Origin: Cryomorphaceae bacterium
GTDB taxonomy: Bacteria; Bacteroidota; Bacteroidia; Flavobacteriales_D; SKUL01
DNA: 49,860 bases
Direction of reading: 5' to 3'
Assembly: GCA_007695365.1 (NCBI GenBank)
Contig: REDV01000057.1
Span: forward strand, 1 to 49,860
Shown: one piece after another, positions 43,494 through 49,860 of the stretch
How positions within the stretch are numbered: position 1 is the stretch's first letter
Layout of the letters: each line of letters starts with the position of its first letter
Position numbers and translations under genes: made by a program
The notes under the pieces: generated by a model
What the model saw: the letters and a program-made list of their open reading frames with translations, nothing else
What the model was told of the DNA's origin: nothing
Database searches by the model: none

Positions 43494-44354
43494 CTAAAAC
43501 TTAAACCCAACTATAGCTCCCACAATAACCGACTCAAGATTGTATCCAAAAGGATTGGAGTAAATAACAGTTGCTCCGAGATCAAAAAAGGAAAACCTGA
43601 ATTTCATTTGTGGCGAGACACAAAGTCCCATCCTCACCTGCTCCATAATCCCAAAGTAATCTAAGAATATGTTGGTTCCGCCAAGAAGAGTGAACTCAAT
43701 TCCTGATTTTCGGGTAAATGCACCAGCCCATGTCAAACCAATGTTGCCAATGCCCAACTGAGCGCCCCAATCGCTGCCAATCGCAGAAATATACATCAGA
43801 TCCAACCCTACTCTTGATCTTCGCTCTTTCTCACCAAAGAAAAACTTTGATCCGATTCGCCCACCACCAGCAAAACTGAATCCAGGCCTTAATCCAGAAC
43901 TAACACCTCTAACATTCCAATGGTCTATCCCTCCAAATAATCCGTTGATATAAAAACCACTTTTCGTAGCCCTGTACCAGGTTAGGTTGTTTAACGGCAC
44001 CCATCTTGGGGTTGCTGTTGATTGGCTCGCGTCATCAGAAGTTTGCTCCGTCAATTTTCTTTCAGGCCCAGGAGCCTCCGCTTTAACCCTGGGAGAAGCT
44101 TTCTGATTGGTGCCATCCAACTTTTCTTTTAACTCTGCTGCACGAGCATAGTCTTTTTGATCAATGGCATCTTTTATTTGTAATCTGAGTTCTTTTTCGC
44201 GCTTTAGTTTCGCCGCAAGCTCATAGTCCCCGCTGCTGACAGCCTCACTCATTTCCCGTTCAATCTGAGCCAACCTTTCTTCGTTGCTAATCTGGGCGCT
44301 TAAAGAACCCACCGTCACAACCAATGACACCAGTATGAGAACAATAATTTTCAT
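43494..44354 (-). CDS. Exported protein with UVR-like repeats and beta-barrel-like domain
   Basis: The 286-residue product has a signal peptide (MKIIVLILVSLVVTVGSLSA). Two helical hairpins follow (about residues 28-82): EREMSEAVSSGDYELAAKLKREK and KDAIDQKDYARAAELKEKL, which match the UVR (UvrB/UvrC interaction) motif pattern although the protein is exported. A low-complexity linker leads to a beta-rich domain (about 125-286) with alternating aromatic strands and C-terminal Phe, resembling a small outer-membrane barrel. It follows the similar gene at 44380-45294 after 25 bp. I do not know a family with this architecture. Confidence 0.8.
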   Translation of the reverse strand: MKIIVLILVSLVVTVGSLSAQISNEERLAQIEREMSEAVSSGDYELAAKLKREKELRLQIKDAIDQKDYARAAELKEKLDGTNQKASPRVKAEAPGPERKLTEQTSDDASQSTATPRWVPLNNLTWYRATKSGFYINGLFGGIDHWNVRGVSSGLRPGFSFAGGGRIGSKFFFGEKERRSRVGLDLMYISAIGSDWGAQLGIGNIGLTWAGAFTRKSGIEFTLLGGTNIFLDYFGIMEQVRMGLCVSPQMKFRFSFFDLGATVIYSNPFGYNLESVIVGAIVGFKF

Positions 44355-44379
44355 GTTGTAAATATTAAATGTTGACTAA

Positions 44380-45294
44380 TTACCGGAGAGTGAAAGCGAA
44401 AAATTTATCTCCGTTCTTAAAGGCATATTGACCGGGCGCCAAACTGCTGTGGACCTTTATCTGGAAGATACCTTCGCCCAGCGATTCAAAGGAAATTTCT
44501 CTAAGATTGTCTGTAACCTGATTGGATGACCCGGCATACACAAAAGTGCGGCCTTCCGAGATGTGGGCGTATCGATTATTTCCTTTCACATCCAGCTTAA
44601 CAAGTTGAATGATATCGGAAGGATCCACACCCAAATCGGCACGAACAACAAAACTAAGGTCCTGCTTTGTTAATAAAATACGCGACTGCCGGCCAGCAAG
44701 CACAAAAGATGTGCGTCTGCCAGAAAATCCACCGTACCCACCTCCGCTTGACTTAAACTGGCCATTTACTTTTTCAAGACTGCTTACAGAACCATCCATT
44801 TCCCTTTTATACACCTGGTTGTAAAACTCAGGCACTTGAAGGCGCAAGGGCTGCCCGGTTTCATTGGTCGGATAGTAATAGTCATCTTCAAGTGCAACTT
44901 GTGGTGAACCATTGTGCCACTCCGTTAAACTTGATGCCTCTGGAAATATCCCGTCAATTTCATTCTGAATCTCTTGAGCCAGATGGTAATTCTCAACATC
45001 CAACGCCTCCTGCAGCCTTCTCTTCAACTCTGAATCCGAATTATCTGAACCGGATACCAGAAGTTCTCTAAGTTCAGCAGCCCTTATAAAATCTTCGTTC
45101 TGGATGGCTTTTTCAATTTCTTTACGCACATCACGCTCCTTAACCAGATTTGCTGCCCTGAGAAAGTCCTCATGTTGAACAGCAGCATCAATTTCCTGCT
45201 GGATGGCTGCCAATCTCTTCTGATTTTCTGTAGCCTGAGCCAATGCAATCTCCAGTGTAAATATCAAGCCTAAAAAAATAATTATTGTCTTCAT
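44380..45294 (-). CDS. Exported protein with three UVR-like repeats
   Basis: The 304-residue product has a signal peptide (MKTIIIFLGLIFTLEIALA). Three UVR-like helical hairpins follow: EIDAAVQHEDFLRAANLVKER, EIEKAIQNEDFIRAAELREL and LQEALDVENYHLAQEIQNEI. The remainder (about residues 130-304) is beta-rich with segments such as SRILLTKQDLSFVVRADLGVDPSDIIQLVKLD and a sandwich-like C-terminus (GIFQIKVHSSLAPGQYAFKNGDKFFAFTL). It is the upstream partner of the gene at 43494-44354, with the same N-terminal repeat type but a different C-terminal domain. Function is unknown. Confidence 0.8.
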   Translation of the reverse strand: MKTIIIFLGLIFTLEIALAQATENQKRLAAIQQEIDAAVQHEDFLRAANLVKERDVRKEIEKAIQNEDFIRAAELRELLVSGSDNSDSELKRRLQEALDVENYHLAQEIQNEIDGIFPEASSLTEWHNGSPQVALEDDYYYPTNETGQPLRLQVPEFYNQVYKREMDGSVSSLEKVNGQFKSSGGGYGGFSGRRTSFVLAGRQSRILLTKQDLSFVVRADLGVDPSDIIQLVKLDVKGNNRYAHISEGRTFVYAGSSNQVTDNLREISFESLGEGIFQIKVHSSLAPGQYAFKNGDKFFAFTLR

Positions 45295-45500
45295 TTTATC
45301 ACATTTCCAAATTACATCAGCGAAGGTCCATACAGCCCGTTAAAAAATAAATAGCAATTCTACCTGTTTCCAAAACCGGGTATATTTACGTGCAGCCTGG
45401 CAGACAGGGTTTAAGCGCTAAGCAAAATGGCAGCCCCACCCTAGATAGGCCTTAAAATCCCATTTACTGGCCAACGGAAACTCGCCATTGACAATACAAC

Positions 45501-46379
45501 TCAGAACATCAGCTCTTTACTTTCCCGCTGGCTAACGCTGTTACGGAGTCCATAGAGCTGTTCGTGAAAGCAGCGTGCGAAGAGCTCATTCTGCTCTTCG
45601 GAAAGCGCATCCTTTCCACCTCCTGATACACCTTTACGAATAAACTGATTATACACCCGCTGGATTCCCTGCTGCTCGCCGAATTTATCTTCATGCTTCT
45701 TCATAAACTCAAAGCTGCATCTCTCTGTGATACGCTTCATGTCGCGTTCTGAAACCTTTACATTCAAAAAACCGGCAATTCTCAGGACAGAATTTTCAAA
45801 ATCGGAGAGCAAATCTTCGTAATGAACATGAATTATATTGAAGCCATGCCGATTCTCCATCCACTCTTTGGTATGACCAAACCAATTGTAATCGGAATCC
45901 GGAAGTATAAACTCATTAAAAACATCGGTGATGCTTTCATCTACATCATTGTAATTTCTGCGATGGTGCAACAGCGAGAGCGCAACATCTCTTCCATCCC
46001 GTACCACATGAATAAACCGAAATTTATTGTTGGGGTCAAACTTGTCATAGGGATCGTGCGACTTGAATACCCGTGGTGAGGCCAATGCGTTTACTCTGTC
46101 TGCTGAATGCCCCAAGACCGCTTCATTACTGAGCCAGGGCGACACATCATAAATATGATTAAACCGCATATTGCCGTCTGTGAGCAACTGATAAACTATC
46201 ATCTGCACCCAGGTAGTACCTGAACGCAGAAATGTGGAGATGTAAATATCAGATTCGCGCGAAACAAATTGTTCCAAATATCGCTGCTCCCTCACACTGA
46301 CCAAAGCTGCAGTACAACGATCGATTGCCTTATTAAGCAAGCCTTCAGCTCCTGTCAATACTTTTAGTTTAATGTTCAT
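45501..46379 (-). CDS. PAPS-dependent sulfotransferase
   Basis: The 292-residue protein matches the cytosolic-type sulfotransferase family (Sulfotransfer_1). It has the 5'-phosphosulfate loop TFLRSGTTWVQM (about residues 49-60), the 3'-phosphate motif FIHVVRDGRDVALSLL, and the C-terminal RKGVSGGGKDALSEEQNELF, which corresponds to the RKGxxGDWK motif of this family. It should transfer sulfate from PAPS to a hydroxyl or amine. The substrate cannot be read. The start at 46379 (MNIKLK) is preferred because the region before it (to 46439) has no family similarity. No PAPS synthesis gene is nearby. Confidence 0.85.
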   Translation of the reverse strand: MNIKLKVLTGAEGLLNKAIDRCTAALVSVREQRYLEQFVSRESDIYISTFLRSGTTWVQMIVYQLLTDGNMRFNHIYDVSPWLSNEAVLGHSADRVNALASPRVFKSHDPYDKFDPNNKFRFIHVVRDGRDVALSLLHHRRNYNDVDESITDVFNEFILPDSDYNWFGHTKEWMENRHGFNIIHVHYEDLLSDFENSVLRIAGFLNVKVSERDMKRITERCSFEFMKKHEDKFGEQQGIQRVYNQFIRKGVSGGGKDALSEEQNELFARCFHEQLYGLRNSVSQRESKELMF

Positions 46380-46439
46380 ATCGGGAGTAAAAAACCCAGG
46401 CAGAACCCGGGCCCTGCCTGAGTAAAACATACACATCAC

Positions 46440-46634
46440 TTAGCGGCAACGCGCCCCATATGATTCATAGTAAGCAACAGCCGCATCAAAAGCCACTTTG
46501 GACCTGTATTGTTCACGGCAAATTTCATAAACAGAGCCATAATATGTGCAGGTAACACAGCGCTTGCATGACGTGAGTCCACTGACTGTCATCAGGGCCG
46601 CTAACAAAATTCTGAAAATGTTCTTTTTTTTCAT
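46440..46634 (-). CDS. Small Cys-rich lipoprotein
   Basis: The 64-residue product has a lipoprotein signal (MKKKNIFRILLAALMTVSGLTSC) and a mature part of about 40 residues with Cys pairs in KRCVTCTYYGSVYEICREQYRS and a final Cys in YGARCR. These suggest two disulfides or a metal site. It immediately precedes the sulfotransferase gene and may share its transcript. The function is unknown. A promoter box lies about 80 nt upstream. Confidence 0.75.
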   Translation of the reverse strand: MKKKNIFRILLAALMTVSGLTSCKRCVTCTYYGSVYEICREQYRSKVAFDAAVAYYESYGARCR

Positions 46635-46714
46635 GGTTTACACATTTTGATTAATAATTGATTGTTGTTATTCGATTGGTTCATTCAAAAACCTTAATCT
46701 AAATCGGTTCTGAG

Positions 46715-46722
46715 CAAATTTA
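46715..46722 (-). promoter_or_regulatory. Minus-7 promoter box (TAAATTTG)
   Basis: This is a perfect TAnnTTTG match on the minus strand, with a TTG about 22 nt upstream. It could drive the small lipoprotein and the sulfotransferase, with a leader of about 75 nt. Confidence 0.55.
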
Positions 46723-46847
46723 CATGACCATACCCTGACACGCCCAAATGAACACTACATTTTCGCCAAAGGCATAATGATGGCGCAGATTGTATTTAGC
46801 GTTGAATTAATTGAGTTGTACAATTACAATTTCTCTGGATACAGTTC

Positions 46848-47408
46848 TCAACCACCACACCTCGCCAGCACCCTCTCCCTTCTTTCAAAGTTCTGTTCAA
46901 TCCAGCGCTGCACAACTTCGGGGAGCGCGAGGGCTCCCATTATTTCCTTCTGGATGGCCACCACCTGGGTGATGTATCCTGCTTCATCAACAAACAAAGC
47001 CCTGAAAGCAGCAATCTTTGTGGGACCCAACTCACCGCGCATGGTGATACCCATTCCGATTGCATTGCGTAATGCGCAGGTTTTGCCGTCAGGTACAAGA
47101 CTGGATCCATTGAACCCCCGCATACCATAGAGCAGTTCATCCTCCATGTCCATATCCAGCTCCTCTACATTCGACACAAACATCAGAATGCCGGACGGAT
47201 GCTCCAGGATAATATCGGCATCGTCAGCCATGTCGGTAAGCAAAGACATACCGGCTTTATACGGTGTGAGCTGCTGTGCAGAAACAAATAGGTTTTGAAC
47301 CGGCTGCCACTCGCTCCTTGCGTTCTGACCGGTGCAATCCGTTTGAAACCCGAACCATACCATACACACAAGAACAAGTGTTGAGAATTGATTGCTGAGC
47401 GTTTTCAT
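46848..47408 (-). CDS. Secreted protein of unknown function
   Basis: I do not recognise this 186-residue protein. It has a signal peptide (MKTLSNQFSTLVLVCMVWFGFQ), which selects 47408 over 47438. The mature domain begins SEWQPVQNLFVSAQQLTPYKAGMSLLTDMADDADIILEHPSGILMFVSNVEELDMDMEDELLYG. It is acidic, contains two or three Cys residues, and has helical C-terminal segments (LPEVVQRWIEQNFERRERVLARC). A one-mismatch promoter box (GACATTTG on the minus strand, 47438-47445) lies upstream. Confidence 0.7.
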   Translation of the reverse strand: MKTLSNQFSTLVLVCMVWFGFQTDCTGQNARSEWQPVQNLFVSAQQLTPYKAGMSLLTDMADDADIILEHPSGILMFVSNVEELDMDMEDELLYGMRGFNGSSLVPDGKTCALRNAIGMGITMRGELGPTKIAAFRALFVDEAGYITQVVAIQKEIMGALALPEVVQRWIEQNFERRERVLARCGG

Positions 47409-47704
47409 GACGTATGTGTTTTTTGATTTATACACCACAAATGTCCGCAGCTACCAGCCCCTTTTTAAGCGTAAATACACCCCATTTCTAAAACACGTAG
47501 TTCTACCTGATGGCAGCCTCGGGCTTCATCCCACCTTTGTAGTACATCAAAAGAACCTTCAAAAGGCAGCAGAATTCAGTGTTGAAAAACAGCTTCATAG
47601 CACCCCGCCACACCTCTCATGAATGCGCGACCTACAATGGATACTGCCTTACCATTGAAGCGGATCCACAGTTCGCCCTGCCCTGTCCAAGCATAGAAGC
47701 CGGC

Positions 47705-48037
47705 ATGACATCACTCAACTTTATGCATGGGCTAAACATCACTTTGTTTGTTTTATCCATACTCGCAGTGTGCGCATTTATAGCAGTCTGGCTTAGAGAA
47801 GGACGAAAAGGAAGAAAAGACTTTCAACGCCTTAATCAATTGACCCACATGCAACACCAGTGGCTGCTGGATTGTCTCAGAAAACCGTCATTAACGCCAA
47901 AAACCTTTTCACCAACAGAGACTCCTGACGCTTCACCAAAGACAAAACCCATGAGCAAATGGGTTTCTTTTTCTAACTTTAGCACCGAACCAAATATGAA
48001 CCAAACCAATACGTTCACCCGATTTAAACCAACAACC
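47705..48037 (+). other. In-frame upstream extension with one membrane helix
   Basis: The frame of the LuxR-type regulator stays open for over 450 nt upstream. ATG codons at 47705 and 47723 lead to a strong TM helix (LNITLFVLSILAVCAFIAVWLREGRKGRK) and a Pro/Thr-rich linker before the receiver domain. A hairpin with T-run (47945-47971) lies inside. The stretch is either an N-terminal anchor or unrelated leader DNA. Confidence 0.45.
47945..47971 (+). terminator. Terminator-like hairpin inside the regulator's upstream region
   Basis: AAACCCAT and ATGGGTTT form a perfect 8-bp stem with a 6-nt loop, followed by CTTTTT. It lies 25 nt before ATG 47996 and 67 nt before ATG 48038. It could end an upstream transcript or act as an attenuator. 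Confidence 0.5.
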
Positions 48038-48682
48038 ATGATCAGAATTAGCCTGGTAGATGACCACAAACTTTTCCGATCCGGAATAAGAGCTCTCCTC
48101 TCAGCTCACAACAACTTTGAAGTGGTAAGCGAGTCTGACAATGGCAAAGAGTTTACCGAGACCGTGGATCAAGTGAAACCCGACGTGGTGCTTATGGACC
48201 TCGAAATGCCAGAAATGGACGGCATGGAGACCACAAAGTACCTGAAGGAGCACCATCCCGATGTAAAGGTTATTGTCATTTCCATGCACAACGATGAAAA
48301 GTTCATTGTACATCTGATGGAAATTGGCGCCCGGGGTTACCTGCTTAAAAATGCAGACCCCGATGACATTATCAGCGCAATACATTCAGTAAACGAAACA
48401 GGCTACTTTTTCACAGAACTGGTATCGCGCGTTATGCTGCACGGACTGGTAAAAGGAGAAAAAGTTAAACCCTCTTTCCTGCCTGGCAATGACCTTACAA
48501 GCCGGGAAATTGAGGTACTCAAACTGATCTGTCAGGAATTCACCGCAGCAGAAATCGGAGAAAAACTTTTCATAAGCCCACGAACAGTGGAAGGACACCG
48601 GAACAACCTGCTGCTAAAAATCGGTGCGCGAAACATCGCGGGCATCGTGGTGTTCGCCATGAAGCACGGGTTTTACGAGTGA
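48038..48682 (+). CDS. LuxR/NarL-type response regulator
   Basis: The 214-residue protein has a receiver domain (MIRISLVDDHKLFRSGIRALL, phosphoacceptor Asp54 in VVLMDLEMPEMDG, Lys in GYLLKNADPDDI) and a LuxR-type helix-turn-helix (LTSREIEVLKLICQEFTAAEIGEKLFISPRTVEGHRNNLLLKIG). The ATG at 48038 is chosen because the receiver begins there; ATG 47996, with a near-consensus box TAACTTTA at 47974-47981, is an alternative, and a larger fusion starting at 47705 is possible. Its likely kinase is the TPR kinase at 39884. Bases 48431-48451 (coding VMLHGLV) are repeated at 39283. Confidence 0.92.
   Translation: MIRISLVDDHKLFRSGIRALLSAHNNFEVVSESDNGKEFTETVDQVKPDVVLMDLEMPEMDGMETTKYLKEHHPDVKVIVISMHNDEKFIVHLMEIGARGYLLKNADPDDIISAIHSVNETGYFFTELVSRVMLHGLVKGEKVKPSFLPGNDLTSREIEVLKLICQEFTAAEIGEKLFISPRTVEGHRNNLLLKIGARNIAGIVVFAMKHGFYE
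48431..48451 (+). repeat. 21-bp direct repeat (copy 2)
   Basis: This stretch is identical to 39283-39303 over 21 bp. Here it is functional coding sequence within the linker between the receiver and HTH domains of the regulator. Confidence 0.6.
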
Positions 48683-49072
48683 GCCAGAATGAATCTTTAC
48701 TTCAGTTGATGGCTTCAGGTGAGCAAAAAATACTGCCCGGCACTCAGCCTCAATTCAGAAATGAGCCCTCAAATCAATGATGCAGTGACATCAACCCCTC
48801 CGCGCAACATCTTTTTTCTCCAATCTCTATTCCTCAGCGGAAATAACGGCTTTCACAAAACGGTTAAGGCTTCATTACCTATAAGCCTTAATGCGATTAC
48901 CTCGGGTTTTTTCACAATAGAAAAACAGCGCTTTTCAAAATTGCTCTCAGTCGCTCAAGGTCTATCCTTCTGGCTCACCAATATTTTTTCTACTCATTAA
49001 TTTCCAGCTAATCGTTTTTTTTGTGTACATTCACCAAACCACGCAACGGATAAATGTCCCTAATCAACCCCA
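48683..49072. other. 390-bp intergenic stretch with a perfect inverted repeat
   Basis: A 93-codon open frame (48719-49000) lacks homology or a ribosome-binding site and is probably not a gene. The notable feature is a perfect inverted repeat TTAAGGCTT/AAGCCTTAA (48864-48891, 10-nt spacer). Nothing else is supported. Confidence 0.4.
48864..48891. promoter_or_regulatory. Perfect 9-bp inverted repeat
   Basis: TTAAGGCTT and AAGCCTTAA are separated by 10 bp with no T-run after it, about 180 bp upstream of the AraC-type gene. It may be an operator, and a terminator role is less likely. Confidence 0.4.
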
Positions 49073-49645
49073 TTGAAGCTCTACATAAAATATATGGTAA
49101 GCCTGCGCTGCAAACTACTCGTGAAAGAGATGTTGGAGAACGTAGGTATGAAATATTTCCGTGTAGACCTGGGAATGGTTGAGTTGTTGGAATCCATCAC
49201 ACCTGAGCAACTAAAACAGTTTAGCAAACAAATACAATTATCCGGACTGGAGTTGATTGAGGATAAAAGAAGTGTCATCATCGAAAAGGTAAAGAACATC
49301 ATTGTTGAGATGATTCATTACAGCGATGAACTGCCCAAGGTAAAGTTCTCTGTTTTTATTAGTGAGAAAACGGGTTACGAGTACAATTACCTGTCTGGCA
49401 TTTTTGCTGACGTTATGGCTACCACGATAGAGCACTACATCATCGCCCACAGAATTGAGCGCGTAAAGGAATTGTTGCTCTATGATGAGCTCACGCTAAC
49501 AGAAATTTCTTACAAGCTGAATTACAGCAGTGTTGCCCATTTGTCTAATCAATTCAAAAAAATTACCGGCCTTACACCATCCTACTTCAAAAAAATGCAG
49601 TTGTACAGAAAACGCATCGCATTGGAAGATGTGGACAGGAAGTAA
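49073..49645 (+). CDS. AraC-family transcription regulator
   Basis: The 190-residue protein has a C-terminal AraC-type double helix-turn-helix (about residues 115-180: IEHYIIAHRIERVKELLLYDELTLTEISYKLNYSSVAHLSNQFKKITGLTPSYFKKM). The N-terminal part (MKLYIKYMVSLRCKLLVKEMLENVGM) matches short AraC regulators of Bacteroidota. The start is TTG at 49073; the family's usual MK-x-YIKYMVS start falls exactly there. The regulated genes are unknown. It is the last gene of the window. Confidence 0.87.
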   Translation: MKLYIKYMVSLRCKLLVKEMLENVGMKYFRVDLGMVELLESITPEQLKQFSKQIQLSGLELIEDKRSVIIEKVKNIIVEMIHYSDELPKVKFSVFISEKTGYEYNYLSGIFADVMATTIEHYIIAHRIERVKELLLYDELTLTEISYKLNYSSVAHLSNQFKKITGLTPSYFKKMQLYRKRIALEDVDRK

Positions 49646-49803
49646 GCTGCTTTTAACGGGCTGATCTATCTCAAAATCAGCGACCCATTCTCCTCCTCAG
49701 GTTTTTTTTAATCTCACAGGCATTTCACATTGCAATTCCCGACAGAGGACATTGGGCTGTGATCGGTTGGTGTCTCCCCTCCATTTTTACTAAAGCCTGA
49801 AGC

Positions 49804-49843
49804 AAAAAAAAGCGGCCACCCTCATAGGGCAGCCGCTTTTTGC
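49804..49843 (+). terminator. Intrinsic terminator
   Basis: AAAAAGCGGC and GCCGCTTTTT form the stem, with an inner CCCT/AGGG pair and a T-run on the plus strand. The A-run on the other side could also serve a minus-strand gene beyond the window. Confidence 0.75.
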
Positions 49844-49860
49844 AAAATCAAACGAACGCT

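Noticed and set aside
39283-48451. 21-bp repeat considered as an integration (att) site of a mobile island
   Set aside because: No integrase, transposase or tRNA gene is visible within or next to the repeated sites. The second copy is inside an intact gene. It is kept only as a repeat.
48719-49000. 93-codon open frame between the LuxR and AraC regulators
   Set aside because: It has no signal peptide, domain or ribosome-binding site and contains a perfect palindrome, so it is more likely non-coding.

Overview
The window reads as chromosomal DNA of a member of Bacteroidota, most likely a Flavobacteriales-type bacterium with moderate G+C. The evidence is: many upstream regions carry the TAnnTTTG minus-7 box of the Bacteroidota primary sigma factor; several genes belong to families largely restricted to this phylum (DUF4290 next to murA, DUF6702, a TPR-type histidine kinase, LytTR regulators with membrane helices, short collagen-like lipoproteins); and the RND pump and D15-type outer-membrane protein have Bacteroidota-like features. 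I see no rRNA, tRNA, CRISPR array, prophage or intact insertion sequence.

0-11 kb: an exported M1 peptidase diverges from DUF6702-nth. Then come an MntA-HepT toxin-antitoxin pair, a membrane acyltransferase, and a tightly overlapping Mpo1-like/NTF2-like/CtlX operon. On the minus strand follow NADP-isocitrate dehydrogenase, an anchored alpha/beta hydrolase, an LTxxQ-type periplasmic protein and a DUF433-DUF5615 toxin-antitoxin pair.

11-21 kb: core genes uvrD, DUF4290, murA (Asp instead of the catalytic Cys) and a TlpA-like thioredoxin, then a membrane LytTR regulator, a DUF2306-like membrane protein, an unknown exported protein, two stretches of palindromic repeat DNA, and asnS.

21-31 kb: an envelope module. 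tetR, a TolC-like channel, a membrane-fusion lipoprotein and an RND pump form a plus-strand operon. It meets, at a strong bidirectional terminator, a minus-strand D15-type outer-membrane protein gene and an OmpR-type two-component system. The gap between the kinase and the D15 gene holds four 11-bp direct repeats immediately upstream of a good promoter, which is the architecture expected of an OmpR-family activator site.

31-39 kb: an M48 metalloprotease/DUF4870/double-DUF4389 operon, a ribosome-hibernation (baeRF-like) factor, a rhodanese, an AAA ATPase preceded by six 14-bp tandem repeats, an SDR-DUF2867 protein and an RhlE-type RNA helicase.

39-49.9 kb: a signalling and secretion region. 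A LytTR protein, a TPR histidine kinase, a LuxR-type response regulator (possibly with an N-terminal membrane anchor) and an AraC-type regulator surround a more A+T-rich minus-strand block. That block holds a collagen-like lipoprotein, two exported proteins with UVR-like helical repeats, a PAPS-type sulfotransferase, a small Cys-rich lipoprotein and an unknown secreted protein. A perfect 21-bp direct repeat links the DNA just upstream of this region to the coding sequence of the LuxR regulator.

The best candidates for something undescribed are the exported UVR-repeat pair, the tandem-repeat-controlled ATPase, the kinase-to-D15 operator array and the possible membrane-tethered response regulator.
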